Shown: piece by piece, positions 1-13,420 of the stretch
Layout: each line of letters begins with the position of its first letter
Numbering within the stretch: the first letter of the stretch is position 1
Source: Globodera rostochiensis
Lineage: Eukaryota; Nematoda; Chromadorea; Rhabditida; Heteroderidae
Direction of reading: 5' to 3'
Length of the DNA stretch: 64,000 nt
Assembly: GCA_018350325.1 (NCBI GenBank)
Contig: JAEVLN010000004.1
Span: 3,224,001 to 3,288,000 of the forward strand
Position numbers and translations under genes: made by a program
The notes under the pieces: model-generated
The model's input: the letters and a program-made list of their open reading frames with translations, nothing else
Databases searched by the model: none
Told to the model about the DNA's origin: nothing

Positions 1-271
1 ATTCTCGTGATGTGTTTTGAATGACTAGAGGTGTAACCAGTGGGAGCGGGGGCTGCCACCCTCCGAAGCAAAACGGCATATTTAAACAAAAAATGCGTTT
101 TTGTAAATCACACTGACGGCCGAACCGCCTACCCCTCACCCCCAGGAATTTTTTTACTGGTTATGTCCACGGATTCAACTATTAGCAATTTTTATACTAC
201 TTTTTTAAAGGTTCAATCGCGCTTTATAAAATCGCATACCAACGTCAAAGTTCAAAAATGACTCTTTTTAG

Positions 272-3200
272 GCCGTCATTGACAGCAACCCGAACATGGT
301 GCGCTTCTTGGTAGACCACAGAGCAGCGATCAACGCGCAGGACAATGAGGGATGGACGCCACTGCACGTTGCAGTCTGTTGCGGCAGTTTGAGCATCGTC
401 AAGTACTTGTGCGAGCACGTAAGCCAAATTTTCACTTTATGATTTAAGTATAAATTATGTTTAATTTGGCAATAATTTAAAAAACTATTATACCCGCCCT
501 TCATGAAATCAACCTTAGAATTTCATAGTTCGACGTCGCTTTTCCACTCGAAACATTTTTGATCAATATTTTTTTTGATTAGGGCTCGGACTTGAGCTGC
601 GTGAATAGTGACCGAGAGTTGCCCGTGGATTTGGCGGAGAGTGACGAAATGCGCACATTTCTCGAGCAGGAAATGCGTCGGAAGAATGTGGACGAACAGA
701 AGGCCCGCGAGAGAGAATTCACACTGCTCTTTGAGGATTGCAACAGGTGATCAATGAACAAATCATAACGGATTATTTACATAAAATTGAAGAAATAAAT
801 TCAATAAATAAAATTAAACCAAAATTGGTTTATTTGGTTTTGATCTCTACTGTTCAACTGCTGCTTTGCAGATGGATCCAGTCGGGCCACTACCTTGACA
901 AACCCCACCCGCGAACCGGCGCGACGGCGCTTCATGTAGCGGCTTCCAAAGGCTACAACAAACTTATTGGTGGAGAACGGGAAACGATATTTTTACAAAG
1001 CCGTTGCTAAACCATCAGAACTTGAATAATTATATTTTTAGGGGATCCAAAAATGTTCCACTAAATCTGCAGTCATCAATCACCACGCCTTCATTTTTAT
1101 GCTCTTAAGGGATGTTGAGCAGGGCGGGGGCGGACGTGAACGCGCAAGACTTTGAGGGATGGACGCCGCTACACGCGGCGGCTCATTGGGGCGAGCGGGA
1201 CGCGTGCCGTATTCTGATGGAAAACGGGGCCAACTTGGACGCCTTGACACACACGGTTCGATTGTAGATGGGGCAACGATTTCTTTTTTTTGTTTTAGAA
1301 ATTTTAATCTAAAATTATATAATAATGAAAAAAATCCTCGGTCGTTTCTTGCATAAAAGGCCGGAATTCTAATATTCTGGAGAGTTTCTTCCATCCGATT
1401 AGTTCTTTTTCCCTTCTTTTTAATTATAAATTTGAATCATTTTCCCCAGGGTCACACAGTGTTTTCGTTGGCGGACAAGTCAATTTCGGACTATCTGGTC
1501 AACTTGCAAGAGGTTGGTTTGGTTGTGGATTTTTTGAGTTTTTTTTGTAGAATTTTAACCAACTCCGTTCGGATGCTCTCCAGCATCAACAACAGCAGAA
1601 TGGCGCTGCAGCTGCACCACATTCAAATGGGAGCAGTGCAGTGCTGCAAGACATGGCTAATCTGACGATGAACAGAGAGAAGGAGCCGTCAGTGGACAGC
1701 GAAAGGGCTAGCAAAGTGAGGGGGATTACCGCGTGTCAGCAAAGCAAAAAGGTGGCATGGGCCTAGGGATGCTCTAACAGTCAATACTGTTTGAATCTCA
1801 ATTTACTTTATATCAATCAAAGGTGAAGCATTTTGAAACGACAGAACAACTGACAAAATTACTGATTGTAAAAATTAACATTAATTGCGAGCATCCCTGC
1901 TGGGGACCCAAAAAGCTGGCAAATACTGAACAACTACCCCAAACTTTGCTGCAGATTTCTTGAAAAAAAGATAATTAAGAAATTCGTAAAAATTGATATA
2001 GCATTGCAGAAAATTTCATTTTTCAAATCGAAAAATTCGACCCAGTCCGGATGGAGGCAGGGCACGAGTTGTTGTTATGGAATGTGGTTGAGGTTGGTGG
2101 TGATTCATCGCCCCTGCTTTTCCCATCCCTTTTCAATTACTCATCTCCATCCATCCTCTCCTGTTCTCCATTTAAGCGCTCTTCCAGTGTCTACAGCAGC
2201 AGCGACCAGGACCATTCGTCTGAACATTGTGCATCAACAGCAGCAGCGACGGCAGTGCACGCCACTCATTCGACTTCCACCTCGCCTTCACTGGGCTCAT
2301 CCTCCGTTCTTTCGAACAGCTCCCACTTGGCGAACACTAACAACAAAAACAACACTGGGTAATTTTAAAGCGAGCTTTTTTATTCAAAAAATGAAGATGT
2401 GTTCTACCAACCATTTAAGGATATGGGTCAAAACATATATTTTAAACGATAATATGACTTGGCCTAAATAATCCATGAGTGGTAGTATTTTTACAGTGTT
2501 TTTAGAGAATTTTCGAAACTACACTTTTTGTAACATTTTGAGCAGTGACCAGAAGCAACGGGAAACTACCAATTCTTCCTCCTCCAGTTTGTATAGCAGT
2601 GATCAGTGTGTGCAACGAACAGTACCAATCTCAGTGCACTCGTCACCGTCCGCTGCTTCCTCACTGCTCTCCTCGTCCAATTCCATCAATTCCAACTCGA
2701 ACAGTAGCGGCAATCCCAACGAGCAGCAACCATCGTCACCCGCCTCATTGGTGTCCTCCTCAACTTCGAACAACACGAACGGACTGCAGACGTCAAAATC
2801 CACAACATTGAAGGCAGCCGAAACCATCCAGGTGGCAACACGGGTGGTTATTTATTTCTCAACTGTATCACACCATTGTCCTTCGTTCAGAGACTTCGCC
2901 AACAATTGCCTCAGGGTCGATCCAAAACCCAATCAGTTGACTTCGGAAAGGCTCTGTCGAGTCCACTGGATACAAATCCCCGACTCAAGTCACCACCTGG
3001 CACTGCGCCGCTTGTTCAATCGGCACGAAGTTTCTGGAACTCCGTGCATTCCAACTCATCATCATCGTCAGCCAATAACGTCCCCCAACATCCGATCGGC
3101 ACTACCCCGCTTCATCAGCAGCAATTCAACCGGTTCAGACAACGATTTCAGCAGCAACAATCTGTCGATTCTTTATCATCTACAGCATCAAGTAACCACT

Positions 3201-4801
3201 TGATATTATTTAGAACCAAATTCTTCATGCCTTCGAATAAGCTAGTTGGGAACGATTAACAAGGAATAATTGCTTCCTTCTTTTGAGGTGACCAGTCGGG
3301 CACGGAGACGGCTAAGTATCCGCAATCGCCCACTATCAACCCAAATCGGTTGCACCATCGGCGTCAGCAACACCAATTGAACCTGCAGTTCAAAAATCAT
3401 CATTTAAAGGTTGAGAAAGCATGAGTATTACCGCTACCAACGCTGTTAAGGACAGCGATACGGCCATGACCATCATGTTTGGCAATGACAGCAAAAATGG
3501 CACTCTATCTACTGCTGAATCGTCGGTAACCAATGTCACTGCCACAAATTCGGCGTCCGAGTCGGCGAGTTGTTCTTCTGTTACGCCCTCACCGTCGCCG
3601 TCTCCAATTGTGGCCAGCAGCGTTACCTTAAATTCATCGCCATTTGTCACTGTTCGAAAACAGCCGTAAGTGGGGGGTTACCATTGACTTAACCATTCGA
3701 TTTGATGGGCTTTGGATCGGAATGAATTGGATGAGAAAAAAGAGTTGCCGAACGATACTCATTCGAGAATATTGCACAGTCACTGCCAACAGTCGACACC
3801 TCCGACTCAACCGATTTCAAGCAGGGAGAGTGAAGCAGAGCGCAAGGCTAAGTCGCGCCTGAAGCGTTCCACTCGACGATCCACTCAGGTTGGCAAAACG
3901 GGAGGCACTTTTCCCTTTTTTTCTGTTGACGAGATGCACTCGTTCTGTTTCAAGAAGAGAGATAAAGCATGGGGAGTTAGTAGCGCATAATGGCGATTTT
4001 TTGTGCAAAGTACCCTTTGAAGAATAAGAATTGGCTAATGGTTTGGCTTTTGATTGTGTCAATAGACGCTTGGTTTGGGATTACCTTATCGCATTCTCAA
4101 GAAAATGTGTTGCCGTTCCCCTCGATAATAATGTGGGAATAGAATCTTTTTGAGAGAGTTTAAAATCGTCCATTTCTCAGGGCGTCACTCTTGAACAATT
4201 GGGCGAAGTGAGCATGCGCCATCATGCACCCAAACATCACGGACGCACAGAAAATGGCAAAGAACAGCAGAAGCAGAGGACGGCTACGATTGGACGCCTC
4301 GGCAGTGACAACAGCTTGGAGCTGGTAAGGACATTTAATTTGACCATTTTTATCCTTTTTTGCCACCAAAACAGTCAAACAACAAATTGACCCCCAACGA
4401 TCTGCAACCGCCACCAGCCTCTCCATGCTCCTCCACCTCTTCGTCATCCGCCTATCTGACAGCCGCTTCACACCGAGTCGTCGACCAACAAAGCCAAAAA
4501 GTGCAACAGCAGCAAAACTCAACAATGCCATCATCCACCGCCTCATTGATTGACGAGTTGGACAAGTACAGGCAGCTGTACGAGCGAGAACGGGACGAGA
4601 GCGAACGGCTGAGGACGGAGCGCCGTATGTTTGAGCGACGCATTGTGGCCTTGGAGTACGAGTTGGAGGTGTTTTTCTCAAATTTTCCATTAATTACTCG
4701 CTTCTTTAATTCAGAAGAGCCAACAGCTGCAGACGGACAATGAGAAGTTGAAGGATGAGAACATTGCCTTGGTGCGCGTGTTGGCGAAACTTTCAAAATG
4801 A
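272..4801 (+). CDS. mel-11: Myosin phosphatase targeting subunit (MYPT/PPP1R12 family), 3' part
   Basis: Regulatory subunit that docks PP1 onto myosin light chain; Rho kinase controls it. The 5' end lies before the window. Ankyrin exons are 272-418, 583-746, 872-969, 1110-1255 and 1450-1512, with repeats such as DNEGWTPLHVAVCCGSL and DFEGWTPLHAAAHWGERDAC. A long Ser/Gln/Asn-rich linker follows (about 1551-3666), where exon limits are uncertain. The exon ending at 3888 reads ESEAERKAKSRLKRSTRRSTQ in part and joins in phase 0 to GVTLEQL at 4181. This rebuilds the conserved inhibitory RRSTQGVTL site, whose Thr is the ROCK target in vertebrate MYPT1. Last exons 4181-4324, 4375-4668 and 4715-4801 encode a C-terminal coiled coil (LYERERDESERLRTERR), the usual leucine-zipper end of the family. 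The PP1-docking motif is not in the window. Family assignment is firm; the orthologue name rests on there being one such gene in C. elegans. Confidence 0.93.
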
Positions 4802-5365
4802 TTTTCGGGTTTCCCTCCACCCCAGTCGAAGCAAAACTCCAAAATTGTGATGATCACTTATGTCAATTCGAATGAACGTAAATAGTTTCACTCACAAATG
4901 ACCCACGCTTCCTTTCCCAAAAGTCAGTAGTCAGAGTCCATCCCTACCCCCTTTTTCTCGATATGTATGTCCCATTCTTGTGAAAATACCAACTCACCCT
5001 CTACCAGTTCCTTGTTCCTTATGCTGATTTCTACGTTTACTTCTCGGACCCTTATTAATATACGATATGTGACTGTCCATGAATTCTTTTGATGATGGCG
5101 AACAATCGCCTGATTTTCGACTTATGATGGCTCCACAAGTTTGATTGTAAATTTAATTGACCAAATAAAGCTGCAAACAAATGACCATTTTTTTTACCCC
5201 AATGCCTTTTCCTACATTTCGAAGCTATAGGAACAATCACAAGTATTAAATTACCCAAGCCAAGTGGAAGAAACAGTAACATTCGCATTGTATAGTAATT
5301 AATATTCAGTAAATTATAATCATAACACCATTTCGAAGAAACAAAAAAGTCATATCACAGTTCAG
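4802..5365. other. Convergent intergenic region, MYPT to COG6
   Basis: AT-rich stretch between two convergent stop codons. It must hold both 3' UTRs. I see no convincing coding exon. Confidence 0.6.
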
Positions 5366-8300
5366 TCAGTGATTAAATTCGTCAGTCATTTCTTTAGAAG
5401 CAGTTTCTCCACCTGAAATTTCCAAATTCATATAAAAATTTTGTAATTTTATGAATGTTTCCACACAATTTCTCACCTCTTCGACACTTTTCAACGGGTC
5501 GATTTGGTATTCATTTTCTGGTGCCGCCAATTTTCCCCTAATTGTGCGATATGCGCCGATGATGTGCTCAAAAGTGCGCCGTTGGATAGACTCGCGAATT
5601 CTTCGGTAATATTTTGAAAATATTAAAATTTTCACAATAAGCATACCGAACTGCCGAAATTTTGACTATTTGTGGGCAGTTGTAACTGTCCGGACAGTCG
5701 AGGAATTGGTCAAAACGAACGAGAGATGCGCGAATCCGTGACGGTTCCATGTTAGGGATTTTTGAAAGAGGACCCTGCACTTTTCACGTTAAATTAAATT
5801 CAAAATTTGAAACACGACCTGATTCGCCTGGTGCGCTTGGGCCTTCGTGTACAACTCCAACATATCACACTCAGTCAATGCCCGGGACGCTTGTTCGCTG
5901 ACTAATACGTCCTCATTAGCTTCAATCTGTGCCTTAAATAGAGCAAAAATTTCAGACCGTGAAGATCTCTGAATGGGAAAGAATACCTTAACCATCTCAA
6001 GCTTGGCATCCGTGTACTGGTAGAGGATGATCACTGAACGGATGGCGTTCAAGCAGTTCAACATGTAACTTAAAATTGAAATGACCGATTGATCAAAAAA
6101 AAATTTTGTCCTACACGGCCACGTCCATTGGGTCGTCCAAGTTGCTGCACACCAGCTGGACGGACTGAAGCAGAGGGTCCAGGATGTGCAAGAAAATCTG
6201 TGAGAAAGACTAGATTGGCCAAAAGAATGCGTTAGATTGCCTTGGTGTAAAGGCTGCGTTTGTCTTGCACAGCCGCAAAAGCGCCGTCATTCTGCGCTTC
6301 CAGAATGTCCCGTAACAGCAGCAATGCCTGTGGATAGATGTTGGATTGATCAGAGGGTTCGGGATTTGATTCGACGAACAAGACATGGTTTATCCATTCT
6401 TAAATTTATGTACTAAAAAACAAATTCGTCAAAAACCCTAGGAAACCCATTCCAATGCAGTCAATCGCATTGAACAGTTTGGCTTAAACCAGGCACAAAA
6501 CATTGCAGTATGCGATACGAGTTAAAATTTATACATTTATTTAAAATTAGCGCAAAATTGCATTTCCATCTGAAATCGCCCCCACCTGGTTGACCGACTG
6601 GACGGGCAGCAGGTCGTAGTCTGGTACCCGGGCGGTAACCAAAATACGCTGCACGGAGGAGCTAACCGCGCTAAAGCACATGTTGGTGCAGAGCTCGTGC
6701 AAGTCTTTACAACACAGCACCATATGCGCATCGTCGGAGAGTGTTTCTCTGCAGGAAAAAAGGTTTCGTACCTCCTCCTCCTCCTTTGGTAGCTGAGATT
6801 TAAAAAAACTAACTTAAATGCATCGGCGTAGAAGAGCAGAAGAGTGGCAAGACGGTTCAGCACCACACAGTTGCCCTCTTTGGTGATGCACTGCTCCACG
6901 CGGAGCTAAAAACAACAAAAACTTAAGTCGAGAGTGATTCAAATCTCTTGAATGGTCGATAACTTTCGTCCTGCTTCGGAGACTCTAACCAAACGGACCC
7001 GAAGTGGTTGACACAATGCTTCCGCAACGGAGGCGAGCACCGCCCGCGCTTGGCTCGGAACATTTTCCGCCCCGCCATGGCGCATGCAGTCGCGCAACAA
7101 CGCGGCCAACATTTCTTTTTCCACCGCCACCGTGTGCTGAACCCAAGACAGCATTTCGTTCACGTATCTGTTGGGTAAAAGAAAATGCGAAGACATTTTC
7201 GAATATAAAATAATCAAAAATTGCGTTTGTAGCCAAAATCCATGACTTATGCTTTGAAGAAAATATTCTTTCAACCCAAAATCAAATTGAAAACCCAAAG
7301 CGTGACCGACCTCAATGGATCCGTGGAAAGTTGTTCAATCGGGCCATGCGAACCAACAATTTTTGCTTTAAATACAAATTTTTATGGTTTAAACTCCCCT
7401 CCCTCATTTGCCCTGCAAAAAAACCAACCAACCGCCTCTTGTGAGTGTGTCGATGAAGGCGCGCACCACAAATCCGCGTCGTGCATTTCCGTAGTCGTCT
7501 AACGCCTTGCTGAACAGCTCGCCCTCCTCGGCCCGGTGGAGCAGTTCAAAAGAGTGGACAAGCGCCGGCTTCAGGTCCAAAAACTCCACGTTCAGTAGAC
7601 GACACTCGCCTTAATACCCCAAACTTTGAAAAATATATTTCTTTTTGTGATTTCTGAACGCACGTTGGACGGAGGCGTAAAGATTGGCGTAAGTGTTGCG
7701 CAATTTTTCTCCCAACAAATTCAAAATTTCCAACCTTCGGGGCGTAAAAAGTAATTACGATACAAAAATTAAAGAAACTTACAATGCCAAATTTTTCGGT
7801 TCCAATGCCAATTGTTCCGACACATTTTCTTCCACTTCAAGCAAACGTTGGAATGCCTTAAAAAATGCATCGGACGGTGACACTAAAGTTTTTTTAAATT
7901 ATACATATCCAAAAGCCGCTATTCTTACCGTGTTGGTTGGACAATGTGAGTGCCCGCTCCTCGTCCTCGTCGAGCAAATATTTGCCAAAAAAGTCGTCCA
8001 AAAAGACCTTTTTGGCACCCAACTCCCTCTTCTCGGTCTGCAAAACGGTCGTTTTCTTTAGCAATTCGCGCGTCTTCTCTTTGTTCGATTGGATTCGCTC
8101 CGTCAACTCACAACAAATTGCGTTCATCGCACGAATTTTGAGCACAAAACTCTGCACACGGTCGTTCATCTGAATTTGGAAATAACAAAGGCCCTAAGCA
8201 AAGTGTACTTAGTCAGAATGTATAAATCTTGAAGACCTTTTCGATTTGTTCCAAGTACTGCTGGTTCAGCTCCAACTCCCGGTCCTCCAGAGCCATTCGA

Positions 8301-8518
8301 AGTTGCGGCTCCGCCGTCCCGGCCCCCAAACGTAAATTGTCACTCAGATAATTGAGCGTTACGACAAAACTCTGAGAAACAATTAAAAAAAAAATTTAGT
8401 TTCAAAAAATGAAACCAAAAGATGGAGTGACAATTTCTGCCACTTCCTTTACCTCGTCCTCATCCAGTCGGGAGGCCAAGAGCGCGTCCAGCCCACCCTT
8501 ACCCTCTAACGACGACAT
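5366..8518 (-). CDS. COG6: Conserved oligomeric Golgi complex subunit 6
   Basis: Subunit of the COG tethering complex for retrograde intra-Golgi transport. The start at 8518 gives an N-terminus MSSLEGKGGLDALLASRLDE with no signal peptide, as expected for a peripheral Golgi protein. Exons run downwards. A coiled-coil segment containing MNDRVQSFVLKIRAMNAICC and ELTERIQSNKEKTRELLKKT lies near 8169-7930. The COG6 landmark DDYGNARRGFVVRAFIDTLT is near 7420-7510. YVNEMLSWVQHTVAVEKEML with LLRDCMRHGG is near 7070-7170. YTDAKLEMVK and the segment IEANEDVLVSEQASRAL are near 5840-6030. The C-terminal exon ends TDEFNH. Segment order and spacing match metazoan COG6 from end to end. Internal exon edges were not all resolved. 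Small introns separate at least ten exons. Confidence 0.93.
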
Positions 8519-9282
8519 TTTTCTTAAATCATTTTGACCAGAATAATTGAAACCAACCGGTAAAAGGTGTAAGATGGCAATGATACTAAATTTTCATCTC
8601 ATATGCACCAACATTTGATTTTAATTATCATTTTATGCCAAATTATGGACAAAAACACGACGCGGAGCATTTGTCAGAATGCGAAGAAAATGGGGCAAAG
8701 GCACACATTCTGGAAAAAATGCACGCGGATAGCAAAAATTGGCGGGGAGGGAGAAGAAAAAAAGAGAAGAAGAAAATCCAAATGTTAAACTATTCTAAGC
8801 GAATAAACTATTTTTGAATGGACAATACACCAAACAAATTTGGGACAGATACATTTTTGGAAATTCATTATTTTCATCGGGGCGAACGGGCGGCTCCAAT
8901 GCCAAACAAAGCGGCCAAAAGAGCCCCCCCCCCCCCCCGAGGCGAATCTTCCAAAAATGTTTAGACAAAAATGAAGCCAAAGGCAAGGAATCTTATGTGG
9001 ACTAATCCTATAATATAGTTCCACAGCTTAGACTTTTCAGGTTTGAGTCTTCTTTCTAATTTAAAAAAGGGCCTTCACATTTTGGTTCGCTTACTTAAAA
9101 TTCTAAAATAACGAAAATTATTCCTGGATTTAAATTTCATAATCCCAAAAATTGTGTTTCAATTTTTCTGATGTCGCATTTTTCAACGACGGGATGATAA
9201 TGGGTTTATGCTGAGCGAGAAGGGGGGGGGCTGTTGCATTTCACTTCCATCAAAATTTGTTGTGTCGCGATTGCTTTGCTGT
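8519..9282. other. Intergenic, COG6 to LRRFIP
   Basis: Contains a poly-C run near 8925-8938 and a G run near 9222-9230. Both flanking genes are on the minus strand. The 765-bp gap is long for a tight operon. No supported gene. Confidence 0.5.
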
Positions 9283-11390
9283 TCAAATTGGCCTCCGCGA
9301 GTTGTGCAACTTCGCAAGCCGTGACTGCAAATGGCTGTTCGTTTCTTTGCTCTCCTCCAATGCTTGTTCCTTGTCTCGTAACTAAAAATAAAATAATTTA
9401 AAACCTCCAGAAACCCGACTGTTTAATTATTTCTGAATTTGCGGATTCTTCTGAATGACATAAAAGGCATTGAGTAGGGTTTGGTCATAGTCGAGCACCT
9501 CTTTCTTAAGTTGCCGGTTCGTCTTCTGGATCTCCTCCGCCTCCTTCTCAGCCTGTTCCGCGTTCGCCTTATACCTTTTCAGCTGCGTCTCCGTTCGCGA
9601 CAACGACCCCTCCAGGGCGCTCTTCTCCCGCTCTGCCTCCTGCAGCTTCAGCTTCAGTTCGGCTAACTGTTTCATAGAGTCTCCTGCAATAAGTGCAATT
9701 TTCGCCTGCCTAACAGAAGAGTAGGAGCTGATTTTTACACAGGTTCCATTTAAATAAAAAAATGTTGGAATGTAAAAGTCATGCAGGTTCGCATTTTTGG
9801 GGAGTTTCAGAAGAATGGCAAGTTTACCGAAAATTAAAAAAAGTGGGATGAGGTATCAGTAAATTTGCCATATTTATCAATAAAAAATCTCCTACAATTT
9901 TTTTGTATGCCCCACTCATCCCGACAAACGTTGCACAAATTCGTCGCTGCTGGTGGACCCGGTGGAGTTGTGGTGCTCATTTTGGCGTCTCCGGTGGTTG
10001 TACAGCGCCTTCTCAGTCTCGTCAATCTGGTTTCGCAGCTTCCGATTGGACTCCACCAGTCTTTGGACTTTTTGGTCCACCGATGAAGTGCCCGGCAAAG
10101 CTTTCTCAATGGCCGACAAAGCGACATGGGACAGCAAAATGGGGTCGAATTTACTGAAACCGAATATAAAAATAATGATGGAAAGCAAAAGCAATTGGAA
10201 ACCGGGACGTATCCATGAGGGGGGCGGGGGTTGGGTCAAAGGAATATGAAGGAAAGAGAAATGATTTTATGCATAAAAACGGTTTGTTGGCGAGCAACAC
10301 TTCCCACCCAAAACCTAAAATTTACTGACGTTGAGTTGTGCGTTGAGGTGCCGCTAGCGGATTCGTTTGAATTACTGGGCGTCGGCGGTTGGAATAAATC
10401 GTCATTGGGGTCCTGCTCGACAATGACGAAGCCGTGCTCCTATAATTCAAAATTTTGCACAAAAATGAATTTCATCAAAAATTACAAAGGACAAATAATC
10501 CTTACATGGATCAACCGGTCTCGCTGCAATATTTCATTTTTCAGCTGCTGGTGCTGCAACTGAAGTGCTTCCACAGTCTTTCTGAGCAGCTTCAACTCCT
10601 CGCTGATTTCCCGATTCTCTTTTGCTACCTTTAATTTGTTTAACAAAATTTTATAATATCAAGATCAAGAACAGCAGCAAGATTTTGAAAATTTAGGAGA
10701 GAAAAAAAAATTCAATAACTCCCAAAAGGCAAAATAAAGGTTTTCCGTTGCACCTGAAAAACGGTGACGTCTTTCTCCTCCATTTCGTCCTTAAGCAAGT
10801 CAATTTCGTAGAGCAGCGCCGACTTTTCGTTGTCCAGTTGGGTGTACAACAACATCGCCCGCTGATATTTGTTTTCCAGCTCCGTCACTTTTTCCTTAAA
10901 ATTGTCAAATTACCAAATCTTAAAAATTTGGTCTTGGTCGTCTATTTTCCGAAATTTGACCCACCGAATTGTCGTTGTCGACCAATAAATGGTAATCTTT
11001 GTGGTCGTTCGCCTTTATTGACTTCTCAAGGCAGTCCATGCGGATTTGACGCGCCTCTTCGCGCGCTTGGCGCTTCTTATTGGAGCGTTCTTCAGCCTAA
11101 AAACGAAAAAAAATTGCTTTAACATTTTAAAAAGAAAACGAACTTTTTTAGTCGCTTGGCCATTCTTATAAAAAAGCTGCCGGAACATTCCCTTTCCGAA
11201 CTTCCAAACAGAAGAAAACAAATTTTATGGAGGTGTTCCATTCCTTTCCATTTGCTAATCGACCCCTTATCGCGAAAATGTGCAAAAAACCAAAATAATT
11301 TATTGCCTCGCGAGATATCCTGTCGAGCACATGTTCCTCCATGTAGGAACTGGCCGGTGCACGACGTCGTGAGGACGAATATGAACTCAT
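9283..11390 (-). CDS. LRRFIP / Flightless-I-interacting coiled-coil protein
   Basis: Cytoplasmic coiled-coil protein of the LRRFIP1/2 family, partner of the actin-remodelling protein Flightless-I. Eight exons keep frame throughout: 11307-11390, 10965-11096, 10754-10894, 10506-10628, 10330-10439, 9930-10153, 9499-9683 and 9283-9381. They total 1098 nt, or 365 residues. Family landmarks: the N-terminal join [19 protein letters not shown] with [41 protein letters not shown]; the join [17 protein letters not shown]; and the C-terminal [18 protein letters not shown]. The first intron (11097-11306) has a GC donor. Intron 5 starts with the donor GTCAGT. Most of the protein is predicted coiled coil. 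No membrane segment is seen. Confidence 0.9.
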
Positions 11391-11860
11391 TAGGCGGAGC
11401 GGAAGTAATGAGAAATTCTTGATTGATATTACTTTTGCAACTCGTAAGTTTTTAAACAATGAGTAATTCAAAATGTTGTGTTTAATGCAAAAAAAAAGTG
11501 TTTTAATTGTTACAAATTAACTATAACCAGGGCTCCAGATGTGAGGTTTTAGCCCCATTTTGTGTTTTTTGGAAGGACAATAAGGCTAGGTAAATGTTTT
11601 TTGTGGTTTTGCAAAAGATCGAGAGGTTTTTTGTGGGTTTTCGGGAATTTTACTGGTAAAATGAAATTTCTATTAATTAAATCTTTGGCGTAATGTTTAA
11701 CCGAATTGTTTGAATTACTTTTTGAACATTTTTGCTTAAAGAGATTCTGCAAAATGAGGCTTTTTCAGACAGAGAAATGAGGCTTTTTTGCCTCCCAAAT
11801 ATATTTTGAAAATTTTTATCTGGGTGCCCTGACTGTAATTGTCATTTATCGAAGAATGTC

Positions 11861-11896
<36 letters not shown>
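11861..11896. repeat. (AAAG)n microsatellite
   Basis: About nine uninterrupted copies of the tetranucleotide AAAG/GAAA. Confidence 0.9.
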
Positions 11897-13289
11897 GGAG
11901 CGTAAAGGTAGGTGTAGGCGGAAGAGGGAAGAAATTTAAGATCCTCGCAAGAAGAGGAAGGCAACTAACTACTCCCTCACGCCCTCAGCTTGATTTAGCC
12001 ACACAGTCAAGTTGGGGGGATCACAGAGAGCAGTTTTGAAAGATTTTATTGATCAGATTCATTCCTAAGAGATTCTAGATTGATTCAGTAGGGGAGGTAC
12101 ACTTTTGTTTGGCCAAAGATGAAACTATATTGAGTACGAATGCTGAGTCGAGAAGAAGCCATCCGCTCCCGCCTCCACCAACCAATTCTGCTGTTTATTC
12201 GGAGACCTTCAGGAGGAAAAGGAAAGGCCAAGCAAGCTAGCCTGCCTATTTAAAGATGGATGAGCTGAAGCCGGTAGAAGAAGAACGAGGGAGAGGGAGG
12301 GAGAAACGAACGTCGTCACTGTGTAGCAACAGCCGCCCCCTTTTTTGTCCACTTTAATGGGATGGTTGTGGCGAGAAATTGACGGAAGCCAAGTGAAAAG
12401 CTTAGGAATGTGATGATGATGAGGGAAGGCCGAAATAAATGCGAGAGCGGCAAACGTGTTAGTCGAAGAAGAAGACCAATGGTTGCTGTTTGCTTGATAG
12501 TGTTCTAGCAGTTCAAAAAATTATATCAAATTAGGACTAGGAGATTACTGTATCCGGGTGTTTTAATTTCATATGTACAGTGTACACCCAATGTTATTGT
12601 TATCCTTCATTTAAATTGTTAAGATCTTCATTTATACATATCAATCAGCTTGCCTTTAGAATTTAAGTAGAAAGGTTGTTGTGCGTGTGATTGATCCACC
12701 ACTTTGTACGTCGTCTTTCTTCCCCCCCCCCTCCCGTTGACTCATTGCCTCCACCGTCGCCGACTAATTATTGATCGCTGTCAAGAAGTCATCCGCCCTA
12801 AACCATTCTTCAATTGTGAACTCTTTCTCTTCATTTCCTTCCCCTCCATTTTTCTGTTCATTTTTCAAAGCTCAGCTCATTCCCGTTGTTGACGAATGAC
12901 CGCAAAGATTTGGGGGGGGGGGGGGGGAGTCGGCAAATAAATGGGGCTGATCCCTCGCAGAGCCTTTACAAATTAAGTGGGGCTGTGGGGGGAGGGGGTG
13001 GGACTGGGCGATTTTTCATTCTTTTGGGCATAGCTTTTTATGTTCAGCTGAAAGAAGAGGAAAAAATTTTGAAACGATTTAACCACCCGTTGTTCGAATT
13101 CGGATACGGGGTTCGATTGGTCAAAATAAAGGTCATATTCTCCGCGAAAATATTTCCACAAATTTTTGACCAAAAGGGCCCCCCATCTCGGTTTTCAAAA
13201 TTTGAACCGGTTTAAGGGCCAAGCGCCCTAAATTTTAGGTTGATTCATAAAAGTGGTTTTGCGTTATTTTAGTCTGGGCTAGAGCCCGG

Positions 13290-13420
13290 TCGAGACGAGA
13301 ATCTCGTCTCGAGATCTCGGAAAATCTCGACTCGAGATCTCGAAAAATCTCGACTCGAGATCTCGAAAAATCTCGACTCGAGATCTCGAATAATCTCGAC
13401 TCGAGATCTCGCTCGAAGCT
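13290..13420. repeat. 23-bp tandem repeat of self-complementary units
   Basis: Five or so units of ATCTCGACTCGAGATCTCGA plus three to four A. Each unit holds the overlapping palindromes CTCGAG and GAGATCTC, so both single units and arrays could fold into hairpins. The edges decay on both sides. Confidence 0.85.

Noticed and set aside
5244..5266. TTAAATTACCCAAG, resembling part of nematode SL1
   Set aside because: Matches only in part, with no GT donor after it and no Sm-site context, so not called as an SL RNA gene.
8603..8788. Small frames just upstream of COG6
   Set aside because: No recognisable protein features, AT/AAG-rich, two overlapping frames equally open.
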